A stretch of 20,619 nt of DNA from an uncultured Clostridia bacterium (lineage in GTDB: Bacteria > Bacillota > Clostridia > Christensenellales > UBA1242), in the NCBI GenBank assembly GCA_948434855.1, contig CAOJFR010000021.1, positions 1 to 20,619 of the forward strand, in the 5' to 3' direction. The position numbers were made by a program, and so were the translations under genes. The notes under the pieces were generated by a model that searched no databases, had not been told where the DNA came from, and saw only the letters and a list, made by a program, of their open reading frames with translations. Shown here piece after piece: positions 1 to 7,018 of this stretch. Position 1 is the first letter of the stretch; each line of letters starts with the position of its first letter.

Positions 1-2924
1 AATTTTTTCTGCAAATATGAATTTTGATTATTATAGAAGATTTGGTGCTTAAATGAAGCATTTTGAATTGTGTCATAAACATTACTGCTATTTATTGAAT
101 CTGGAATGTTATAGCTAAAGTCTGCATCTTCTTCTTTTCCAGTTTCAGGATTTCTTATTTTTGAAGGGAATTCTGATGTATCGTTTGTTGTGGTCAAATA
201 AATATAACCATTATAAACAACATATGAAACATAGGTTGTTTCAGAAATTTGATAATAGCCATTTGCTAAAAAGTTTATATCTGAAGATTCTGAAGAATAA
301 TTAATTTTCTCAAGCTTAATATATTCATAAACACGTGAACCATCCTCTTCATGCATGGCTATTAAATTTTGTGATGATACAGAGCCAAAAATAGTGTAAG
401 TTACGCCATTTGAAGTGTTTTTATATGAATATACAAAATATTCTTTATTGCCGTTTTTATCAGTATAAGTTAGCTGATTGCCGTTTGTGCTAAGTGAAAC
501 ACTTTCATTGGTATTTTCAATCTGAGTATTCCACATTAAATAGAAGCTTGCAACATTAACGCCTTTTTCATTTTTGTTTACTGCAAGAATTTTATTTCCA
601 AAAATTGGATCATTTTCATTTACATAAACATTTGTTGCTTTGCTGTTGTTTGTTACAACATTATAGCCCTGAAGGGAAGCATCGGCTGGCAATACAACAG
701 AAACATAAACTGTTGTTGTTACGCAACCAAAAGCGTCAACATAAGAGTTTACAGACTTAATAACTTCATAAGAAATTCCATTTTCAGTTGGATCTTGAAG
801 CTCGCCATCTTTTAAAACATAGAAATTAAGCACAACAGATGAATCATTATCATATTTTGTTGCAAGAACTGAGATATTGCTTAAATCTAAGGTGTTATAA
901 ATTGTTTCAACTTTAAAGCTATCATAAACATTGCCATGAATGTCTACTACTTTTCCATCTTCAACATAATATATTGTTGTTCCATTGATAAAAGAATTTT
1001 CATCCTTTCCAAGATAAACTTCAAATGTTCCATAGGTTATACGAGTTCCTAGGATTCTTGCCTTTGTGTTTACAGTATTTGAAAGAATTTTTTCAACATC
1101 TGTTCCATCTAAGTTTAATGTTGATAGGTCTGTTCCATAAAATCTATATTGAACTTCAACACCATCAACAAGCTCGTTTCTATATAAAATTATATAATCG
1201 CCATAGTGCAATCCAGAAATTGAGAATGCATAGTCAGTGAACAAACCTTGTTTGTCATCATATTTTTCATTATTAATGTTATAAACTTCATATCCAACAT
1301 CTTTCAATTTTGAGTTTTCAAAGTTTAATATTTTTTCAGAGTCAAAAATTGTGCCTGCGATTGTGAAGTTATCAACCCTAACAAAGTTTGCATAGAAAGT
1401 ATATCCACTATATTCTTGGCAAGAACCAATGTATATTGTTCCTGACCTATAGTTGCCAGTTGCAATTTGATTGCCAAACTCGTCATATGAATAATAGCTG
1501 TCGCTTTCACCATAGTTTAAGATTTCAAAGTGTGTGCTGCCAGTTTTTCCATTATTTGTGTAATAAGGATAAACGTTTTCGCTTGAAAGATAAGATTTGA
1601 TTGCAAACCTTTTTTCGCTTGTGTTTCCGATAAGGCTATGATAACCTTTATCAAAGTCTTCAAGTTGTCCATATTTATTAGCAAAAGGGAAATAATCGGC
1701 AGATGGTAAGCTGCTTGGAATTGCAAGAGAATTTATACCCTTACTGTTTGATGACCAAGAAGAAAGGGCATATTCTGTGCCTTTGCCAGCATTAGTTCCA
1801 ACATGGTCTTCTATGTTTCTAGTTACCTTAACAACTCTGCCTTCAGGGAAATAACCTGAAATTGTGGTTAAATAATATTTTTTAGCTGTGGTTGAATAGG
1901 TTGACTGAGTATTATAAAAATAAAATTCATTTGCCTCATAGCTAAGTTCACCATAATCTAAAAATGCACTATTTGGTGAATAAGCAGAAAAGCTTAATTT
2001 GTAAGCATTAAATGAAACAGTGTTAGAATAGAGTGAATCACCGCGGTTTGTATATTTTAAACTTTTAGTTAAAAATGAATCATCATACTTATTGTTTAAA
2101 ACATCATATTTTGCTGATGTGTCTATGTTCATTCCAAGATTTGGAACAGCCTTAACCCTTATTTTTCTTGAAGTTGAACCATTTTCTAGCATAGGGTTAA
2201 AGCATAGATAGAAAACTTTATCATAAGAAGCTTCTGAGTCTGAGCTTGTTGTTACATCAATTTTGTTATCTGATGATTTTGACATATATACTGCTTTTGC
2301 AAAGCCATCAGCATCTCTCCATTCACCAGAAGTTCCACTTCTATATGAAAAACGGAAAGTTCCTTCAAGAGTGGCACCAGCTTTTAAACGAACATAGTTG
2401 TTATTTCCATAATAAGCTATTGCACCCGTAGCAATATTCTCGGTTGTTGTGCAAATCTCCAAATTTCTTATATCAACACTAACATGAAGTTGATAAATGT
2501 GACCACTTATCCAGAAAGTGTAGTCAGGGAACACGAGGTCATTTAAAGATAAAATTCCATTTGAAGAATTTGTGTTCCAAAATGGGGTGATGCCAGTTTG
2601 GTCAAAATTTCTATAAAATTCTGCCTCATTGCCCTTAGAGTCTGAAACTTGCTTTGAATAAATTTCATCTCTATAAAATTCCATAGGCAAAAGGAATGAA
2701 CCTGTAAATTCATTTTGTGAGCCATCAGAAGTTTTATCGTAATAGGTTAGCGTTACTGCACCAAGCCTATATCTTCCTTCAGCATCAAAGTCTGCCTCAT
2801 AAGAAGATGAAGTAGCAGAGCAGGCAACAAGAAATATGCCTGAGATTGCAACAAACATTATTGCAAGTGACTTCATGCATCTTGAAAAAATCTTTGAAAT
2901 TGGGTTCTTTTGTGTTCTTTTCAT
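1..2924 (-). CDS. Very large secreted lipoprotein, partial (C-terminus beyond left edge)
   Basis: Reading the minus strand from the ATG at 2924-2922 gives 974 codons without a stop, ending in frame at the window edge, so the C-terminus is missing. The N-terminus is a lipoprotein signal: a basic region (MKRTQKN), a hydrophobic stretch at residues 20-33, and a perfect lipobox LVAC with the lipidated Cys at residue 35. The mature chain is rich in Tyr, Ser, Asn and Thr and has the alternating pattern of beta-rich extracellular proteins. I recognise no catalytic motif or named domain, so the function is unknown. Cell-surface attachment outside the membrane is the only role I infer. The start is supported by AAGGTGG (2933-2939 on the minus strand) 8 bases upstream. 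Met17 is a possible alternative start that would keep the lipobox. The gene has its own promoter (2990-3017). Confidence 0.85.
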   Translation of the reverse strand, partial: MKRTQKNPISKIFSRCMKSLAIMFVAISGIFLVACSATSSSYEADFDAEGRYRLGAVTLTYYDKTSDGSQNEFTGSFLLPMEFYRDEIYSKQVSDSKGNEAEFYRNFDQTGITPFWNTNSSNGILSLNDLVFPDYTFWISGHIYQLHVSVDIRNLEICTTTENIATGAIAYYGNNNYVRLKAGATLEGTFRFSYRSGTSGEWRDADGFAKAVYMSKSSDNKIDVTTSSDSEASYDKVFYLCFNPMLENGSTSRKIRVKAVPNLGMNIDTSAKYDVLNNKYDDSFLTKSLKYTNRGDSLYSNTVSFNAYKLSFSAYSPNSAFLDYGELSYEANEFYFYNTQSTYSTTAKKYYLTTISGYFPEGRVVKVTRNIEDHVGTNAGKGTEYALSSWSSNSKGINSLAIPSSLPSADYFPFANKYGQLEDFDKGYHSLIGNTSEKRFAIKSYLSSENVYPYYTNNGKTGSTHFEILNYGESDSYYSYDEFGNQIATGNYRSGTIYIGSCQEYSGYTFYANFVRVDNFTIAGTIFDSEKILNFENSKLKDVGYEVYNINNEKYDDKQGLFTDYAFSISGLHYGDYIILYRNELVDGVEVQYRFYGTDLSTLNLDGTDVEKILSNTVNTKARILGTRITYGTFEVYLGKDENSFINGTTIYYVEDGKVVDIHGNVYDSFKVETIYNTLDLSNISVLATKYDNDSSVVLNFYVLKDGELQDPTENGISYEVIKSVNSYVDAFGCVTTTVYVSVVLPADASLQGYNVVTNNSKATNVYVNENDPIFGNKILAVNKNEKGVNVASFYLMWNTQIENTNESVSLSTNGNQLTYTDKNGNKEYFVYSYKNTSNGVTYTIFGSVSSQNLIAMHEEDGSRVYEYIKLEKINYSSESSDINFLANGYYQISETTYVSYVVYNGYIYLTTTNDTSEFPSKIRNPETGKEEDADFSYNIPDSINSSNVYDTIQNASFKHQIFYNNQNSYLQKK

Positions 2925-2989
2925 TGAAAAATCCACCTTATCTTAGTTTGTTCAATAGCAACATTATTCCACGCTATTTATACTCACTA

Positions 2990-3017
2990 ATTTTAGCATA
3001 ATTTGTCTTTTTTTCAA
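2990..3017 (-). promoter_or_regulatory. Sigma-A-type promoter of the large lipoprotein gene
   Basis: On the minus strand, TTGAAA (3017-3012) is followed by a 16-base spacer and TAAAAT (2995-2990). A TGn extended -10 lies directly upstream of TAAAAT. Transcription would start about 58 bases before the ATG at 2924. The leader contains a short inverted repeat, AATAGC/GCTATT (2954-2959 and 2973-2978), of unknown meaning. Confidence 0.6.
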
Positions 3018-3093
3018 AATAAATAAAAAGATTTTCCGACACAAAGAAATATGACATAATTTATATTATATATATAATATATAAAAAAATTAG

Positions 3094-3171
3094 TTATAAC
3101 AAAATAAGTATCCTTGTAAGTCCGCTTATTGTCGCAAAAAAAATGATATAAAAAAACTTATTTTGTAATAA
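3094..3171. repeat. Imperfect inverted repeat with 15-base arms in the intergenic region
   Basis: The left arm (3094-3108, TTATAACAAAATAAG) and right arm (3157-3171, CTTATTTTGTAATAA) are reverse complements at 14 of 15 positions, separated by 48 bases. Part of the left arm (AATAAG, 3103-3108) can instead pair with CTTATT at 3125-3130, giving a shorter competing hairpin. It lies in the ~410-base gap between the divergent lipoprotein and regulator genes. The rest of that gap is AT-rich, with an alternating TA tract near 3060-3082 and no gene that I can support. The repeat could be an operator, a structured RNA leader or a decayed element. I have no evidence for choosing among these. Confidence 0.55.
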
Positions 3172-3333
3172 TTTAATAACACTATACTTAATTTTTATGA
3201 TAAAAATTTGGTCAATTTGTCCATATTTTTACAAAAAATAACAAAAATTCTGTCAGGGATAAAATATTTTAGGTGTTTTTGTATACTAGAATGAAACTAT
3301 CAGCAGAAATTTTAATTCACATAGGAGAAAATA

Positions 3334-3924
3334 ATGGAAAACTCATTAAAAAAACAATATGATCAAAAATATGATTTAAGGAACAAAGACTTTTCATTAA
3401 GTTTTATGGCAAGCAAATTAACTGCCAAAGAAAAATTTAGACTCTGGATAAAAACACTTCTAAGCAGCATAAGAATATTTCCAGAGATATTAAAGACTAT
3501 TGATAAAATTATTGAAATTCAAGCAACAACAATTTCATTTATGACAGATGTTTATAACTCTTCATGTTCAACATTCTCTCAGGCAGAACAAATTATTGAT
3601 CTTAGTGAAAGAAAACAATCTGTGCTAAATATATATTTAATGCTTCAAAGCATTTTAAAAAATACAGAAGAAGATGATCATGAATTTTTAGAAAAAAAAT
3701 TTTTAGACAGGTTAAGCATTAACGAACTTGCAGAAGAGTATGGTGTTTCAACAAGAACAATTTATAGACGAACTGAAAGAATATTAGATTCAATTTGCAA
3801 ACGCTGCATGCTAAAAAACTGGTCTTTAAAATTTATTGAAAGTCAAGTGAAAGGAGAAACTTGGCTTACTCAAAAATATAAAAGAACAGTTTATGAATAT
3901 ATTAAAAGCGCTGGTCTTGTTTAA
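3334..3924 (+). CDS. Regulator with sigma-70 region 4-like helix-turn-helix
   Basis: A 196-residue protein. The C-terminal half (about 117-156) has the shape of sigma region 4 or an ArpU/phage-late-activator-like domain: FLEKKFLDRLSINELAEEYG, then VSTRTIYRRTERIL, where helix 'INELAEEYGVS' leads into the recognition helix 'TRTIYRRTERI'. The first ~90 residues are helical and have no recognisable region 2, so it is not a standard sigma factor. The expected role is DNA binding and transcription control. Phage late genes are often controlled by proteins of this kind, and a capsid operon starts ~1 kb downstream, so it may regulate that operon; this is inference. The start is fixed by AGGAGA (3324-3329) 4-5 bases before the ATG. 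A TATACT at 3282-3287 may be its -10, but I see no good -35. It converges on the SH3 gene with only 6 bases between stop codons and no GC-rich terminator stem. Confidence 0.75.
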   Translation: MENSLKKQYDQKYDLRNKDFSLSFMASKLTAKEKFRLWIKTLLSSIRIFPEILKTIDKIIEIQATTISFMTDVYNSSCSTFSQAEQIIDLSERKQSVLNIYLMLQSILKNTEEDDHEFLEKKFLDRLSINELAEEYGVSTRTIYRRTERILDSICKRCMLKNWSLKFIESQVKGETWLTQKYKRTVYEYIKSAGLV

Positions 3925-3930
3925 AAAATT

Positions 3931-4914
3931 TTAAAGCAAATCATCATCAGAATCGTATGATGGAAAAATAGGATAAGTAGAATTATCGCTATATTTTGAA
4001 GATCTATTTTTTCTAACAAGCGTTGAATTTTTTAAATTATTAATCCTGTCTTTTAAAGAATATTTTTGCTCAATTTGGGTGGCTTCATTTTCAGTTGCAA
4101 ATTCGCCACTAATTTCATTTTCTGCAAAATCATGACGATTAGACCTGAAATTACGTACATTTTTAACGATTTTATACAAAATTATTGCAAATAACAAAAT
4201 TACTGGAATGCTAATTAATGCAATAAGCAAGGTCCTTACTGAAGATGAAATTGTTAAGATATTATCATCTCCATCATTTGGCAAAATAGTTTCAGGATTA
4301 GATTCTGTGTTTGCAACAATTTCAGAAAGGTTAGTTACGTTTTCACTATAAACATAACCTTCATAAACATTTGTTGAGTTACTTTTTGGTGTGTATGAAA
4401 CATAATACCAAATATTACTTTCTCCGCCACTTGGAATATCGCCATAAGCAAATGAAATATAATTTACATTTTTTGTGCCTGCAGGAATTGTTGTTAAAAC
4501 TTTATTATTGCTAGAGGGCGTTGACCAAATTTGTGTGCCAGAGGTTTCTTTAATATCAAATTTTATGTTATCAAGAGTTTTGACTATTGGAATAAACGTT
4601 GCAACGACAAGTGTGTCTGTTGAAACATATCCAACATAGGTTCCATACTGAACTCTCATGCAAGCGTCAGATACAACTTCTAAAACACTTACAAAATATG
4701 TTTCAGGAATAACAAAATATATATTATTAATGTTGTTATTAAGGTCGTCTGATTTATATAAAACACAACCAGCAGATGCCTTTGCATAAGTTGTTGATTC
4801 AGCTTTTGCATATGAAAAATAATTAATTGTTTGTTTTGTTGAAAAACCAAAATAGCTAAACATCATTAATGTTAAACAAAAATAAAATGCTATAAATTTA
4901 TATAATTTCTTCAT
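3931..4914 (-). CDS. Secreted, membrane-anchored protein with two SH3-like modules
   Basis: A 327-residue protein. Residues 1-38 form a signal peptide with a likely cleavage after AKA (36-38). Two extracellular bacterial SH3-like modules follow at about 48-103 (ending GYVSTDTL) and 122-197 (TQIWSTPSSNNKVLTTIPAG, ending EGYVYSENV). There is then an Asn/Glu/Pro linker, one transmembrane helix (about 227-250) followed by a basic stop-transfer KNVRNFRSNRH, and a ~75-residue cytoplasmic tail ending in an acidic DSDDDLL. SH3b modules commonly bind cell-wall peptides, so a wall-sensing or wall-anchoring role is likely, but no enzyme domain is present. Its start is 82 bases from the divergent terminase gene. 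The Shine-Dalgarno sequence is poor (AAGGT abutting the ATG), which suggests low or regulated translation. A host function is more likely than a phage one. Confidence 0.8.
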   Translation of the reverse strand: MKKLYKFIAFYFCLTLMMFSYFGFSTKQTINYFSYAKAESTTYAKASAGCVLYKSDDLNNNINNIYFVIPETYFVSVLEVVSDACMRVQYGTYVGYVSTDTLVVATFIPIVKTLDNIKFDIKETSGTQIWSTPSSNNKVLTTIPAGTKNVNYISFAYGDIPSGGESNIWYYVSYTPKSNSTNVYEGYVYSENVTNLSEIVANTESNPETILPNDGDDNILTISSSVRTLLIALISIPVILLFAIILYKIVKNVRNFRSNRHDFAENEISGEFATENEATQIEQKYSLKDRINNLKNSTLVRKNRSSKYSDNSTYPIFPSYDSDDDLL

Positions 4915-4921
4915 ACCTTAA

Positions 4922-4949
4922 TTTTAAATTATTTTTATAAATTTATAAT
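4922..4949 (+). promoter_or_regulatory. Candidate promoter of the phage morphogenesis operon
   Basis: A consensus -10, TATAAT (4944-4949), lies about 47 bases before the terminase ATG. The matching -35 position (4922-4927, TTTTAA) is poor, so this promoter may need an activator. The -10 overlaps the -10 of the oppositely directed SH3-gene promoter. Confidence 0.35.
4932..4946. repeat. Left copy of a 15-base direct repeat flanking the phage block
   Basis: TTTTTATAAATTTAT is identical to 16967-16981, and the two copies bracket the phage operon. It is pure A+T and partly palindromic, and the shorter core TATAAATTTAT also occurs at 4891-4901. An attachment-site reading is therefore only a possibility. 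Confidence 0.35.
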
Positions 4950-4973
4950 GCGAAATATGTCTTATTAATTCAA
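4945..4973 (-). promoter_or_regulatory. Candidate promoter of the SH3-protein gene
   Basis: On the minus strand, TTGAAT (4973-4968), a 17-base spacer and CATTAT (4950-4945) form a moderate sigma-A promoter ~30 bases upstream of the ATG at 4914. Confidence 0.45.
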
Positions 4974-4996
4974 CAAAATAGGTATTTTTAAAAATT

Positions 4997-6421
4997 ATGA
5001 ATAAAAAAAATATTATTAAACTTTCTAAAGTTATAAATGAGATTTCAAAGAGAAATATTAAGTGCTTATATGAATATAATGCTGGAAATATTGTTCATGA
5101 AAAACAACTAGAGTTTCATAAATCAACAAAAAGAAATAGATGGGTGTTTGGGGGGAACAGAACAGGAAAAACTGAATGTGGAGCTGTTGAAACAATTTGG
5201 CTTTCACTTGGAATTCATCCATATAAAAAAAACCGAGAACAAACTGAGTGCTGGATTGTAAGCTTATCTAACAGGGTTCAAAAAGAAGTTTCTCAGTCTA
5301 AAATTTTAAAATATCTACCAAAGTCATGCATTGTTGAGATTATTATGAATGAAGGTAAGAAGTCTATGCCAGAGAATGGCATAATTGAATGCATTGTGAT
5401 AAAGAACATTTTTGGAAATCTTAGCAAAATTTGGTTTAAATCCTGTGAAGAAGGAAGAGAAAAATTTCAGGGAACAAGTCTTGACTTTGTTTGGTTTGAT
5501 GAAGAACCTCCAGAAGATATTTATATGGAATGCAAGATGAGAATTATTGATAGATGTGGAGAACTTTTTGGAACTATGACACCACTTAAAGGACTCTCTT
5601 TTATTTACAATGAAATTTATTTAAATGAAAAAAATGACCCTGAGATTTTTTGCCAATTTATGTCATGGGAAGATAACCCTTATTTAGACAAAAAAGAAAT
5701 TGAAAGACTATCTCTTTCACTTTCATCAGACGAACTTGAAAGTAGAAAGTTTGGAAGATTTTCACTATTTAATTCTGGACTAGTATATCCTGAATTTGAT
5801 TTAAATATAAACGTTATTGAACCTTTTCAAATTCCAAAAGATTGGCAAGATAACATTTCAATTGACCCTGGCCTCACAAACCCACTTTCATGTCATTTTT
5901 ATGCAAGAGATTATGATGATAATATTTATGTTGTTGCAGAGCACTATGAAGAAAATAAAACTGTTGAATATCATTCAAAAAAAATAAGTGAAATTGCAAA
6001 TATTCTTGGATGGAAAAGAAACAAAAATGGTATGCTTGAATCTCTTATTGATAGTGCTGCAAAACAAAGAACTCTTTCATCTCAAAAAAATGTAATTGAC
6101 TTATTTTATGAAAACAATATTATTGTTAATCCTAATGTTAACAAAGATATTTTAAGCGGAATTTCAAAGGTGAAAACTTATCTGAAAAACATTAATGGAA
6201 AGTCTAGACTTTTTATATTTTCTTGCTGCACAAATTTAATACGTGAACTTAAAACTTATAGGTGGGGAGCAGGTGATAATCCCATAAAAAAAGATGACCA
6301 TTGTTTGGATGAACTTAGATATTATATTATGAGTTTGTGTTCTGAAAAATCTAAGTTTGTTTCTAAAACAGAAATTCAAAAAGACAAGGAAAAACTATTT
6401 AACAATTTAAAAAGAAAATGA
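4997..6421 (+). CDS. terL: Phage terminase large subunit (DNA-packaging ATPase/nuclease)
   Basis: A 474-residue motor protein that pumps DNA into the procapsid through the portal and cuts the concatemer. The ATPase domain has Walker A GGNRTGKT (52-59), Walker B with catalytic acid DFVWFDEE (163-170) and the coupling motif GTMTPLKG (192-199). The RNase H-like nuclease domain begins at SIDPGL (288-293, Asp290). Further acidic metal ligands are in IDSAA (Asp352) and in DDHCLDELRYY (Asp433 to Asp438). All expected catalytic residues are present, so the protein looks intact. The start ATG has no clear Shine-Dalgarno sequence (only AGGT ~14 bases upstream). The N-terminal sequence before Walker A looks natural, so I keep it. 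It is the first gene of the operon and overlaps the next by 4 bases (ATGA). Confidence 0.95.
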   Translation: MNKKNIIKLSKVINEISKRNIKCLYEYNAGNIVHEKQLEFHKSTKRNRWVFGGNRTGKTECGAVETIWLSLGIHPYKKNREQTECWIVSLSNRVQKEVSQSKILKYLPKSCIVEIIMNEGKKSMPENGIIECIVIKNIFGNLSKIWFKSCEEGREKFQGTSLDFVWFDEEPPEDIYMECKMRIIDRCGELFGTMTPLKGLSFIYNEIYLNEKNDPEIFCQFMSWEDNPYLDKKEIERLSLSLSSDELESRKFGRFSLFNSGLVYPEFDLNINVIEPFQIPKDWQDNISIDPGLTNPLSCHFYARDYDDNIYVVAEHYEENKTVEYHSKKISEIANILGWKRNKNGMLESLIDSAAKQRTLSSQKNVIDLFYENNIIVNPNVNKDILSGISKVKTYLKNINGKSRLFIFSCCTNLIRELKTYRWGAGDNPIKKDDHCLDELRYYIMSLCSEKSKFVSKTEIQKDKEKLFNNLKRK

Positions 6422-6870
6422 CTATGACAAATTTTGAAAAAAAAGATTTAATTGAAATATTAATAAAAAAGGCATCTGGATTTTATTATGATGAAGTAGT
6501 GAATGAATTTGAAAAAACGCAAAATAAACCAAATAACAGTGAAAAATATATAAGTTTTGATTATTTATATCAAAATTTAAATTCATGTGTCACGGATTCA
6601 ACAATTAATAATAATTCAAATGTTATAATAAAAACATCAGATGAAAAACCAGAATTATCAAAGCAAGACCTTTATAACCTTACTCTTTCTAAAAAGAAAG
6701 TTACCACGCATTATATTCCGCCTGATATGCTTGCTATTAAAATTTTGTTTGAAATTTTTGGGGAGAAGGTGAGTGAAAATGAATTAGAAAAATTATCAGA
6801 TGAAGAATTAATTAATTTAAAAAATAAACTAATAGGAGAAATCAAAAATGAGGATTGCAAAGATTGTTAA
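6418..6870 (+). CDS. Probable terminase small subunit
   Basis: A 150-residue protein overlapping terL by ATGA; Met3 (6424) is an alternative start. The helpful signature is in the middle: TLSKKKVTTHYIPPDMLAIK (about 88-107), followed by helical 'ILFEIFG'. A Lys-rich beta strand plus 'I-x-P-D-xx-A' resembles the C-terminal portal-binding region of phage small terminases, which recognise packaging sites and regulate the motor. The N-terminal part (FYYDEVVNEFEK) lacks a classical helix-turn-helix that I can identify. Position next to terL, though after it rather than before, supports the call. It could instead be an unrelated phage packaging accessory protein. The tail ends in CKDC, encoded by the bases that also begin the next gene. 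Confidence 0.55.
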   Translation: MTMTNFEKKDLIEILIKKASGFYYDEVVNEFEKTQNKPNNSEKYISFDYLYQNLNSCVTDSTINNNSNVIIKTSDEKPELSKQDLYNLTLSKKKVTTHYIPPDMLAIKILFEIFGEKVSENELEKLSDEELINLKNKLIGEIKNEDCKDC

Positions 6871-7018
6871 AAACATTAGATGCGACACTGTTTTATGCAA
6901 TAAGTGTGCTGACTTTGAACTCACCATAAATAGCTATAAAGGCAACCTTTATCTTTGTGAAAAATGCTATAAGACAATACAAAATTTATTTAAAAGGACA
7001 ACTTCAAAAGATGGATAA
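6848..7018 (+). CDS. Small zinc-ribbon protein, 56 residues
   Basis: A short gene with an excellent ribosome binding site (AGGAGA at 6834-6839, 8 bases before the ATG). It starts inside the previous gene (23-base overlap) and ends inside the portal gene (8-base overlap). The protein has two Cys pairs, CNKC (17-20) and CEKC (37-40), spaced like a treble-clef or zinc-ribbon knuckle. It ends in a basic helix (YKTIQNLFKRTTSKDG). This predicts a zinc-binding DNA, RNA or protein adaptor, and the place between terminase and portal points to packaging or translation control. I know of no named family member. The strong Shine-Dalgarno sequence, three-frame overlap and Cys pairs make it a real gene despite its size. 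Confidence 0.75.
   Translation: MRIAKIVKNIRCDTVLCNKCADFELTINSYKGNLYLCEKCYKTIQNLFKRTTSKDG

Noticed and set aside
1025..2725. Several open frames of 60-71 codons on either strand within 1-2924
   Set aside because: They lie inside the 974-codon lipoprotein frame in other frames, lack ribosome binding sites and have no protein-like motifs.
3061..3082. Alternating TA tract as a possible origin or recombination site
   Set aside because: It is a short low-complexity AT run with no DnaA-box cluster or other origin features nearby.
3921..3940. A bidirectional terminator between the convergent regulator and SH3 genes
   Set aside because: The near-palindrome here is made only of A and T around the stop codons and gives no stable stem.
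6957..7010. GTG start giving the portal protein 18 extra N-terminal residues
   Set aside because: It has no Shine-Dalgarno sequence and lies within the zinc-ribbon gene. ATG 7011 overlaps that gene's stop, as at the other junctions.
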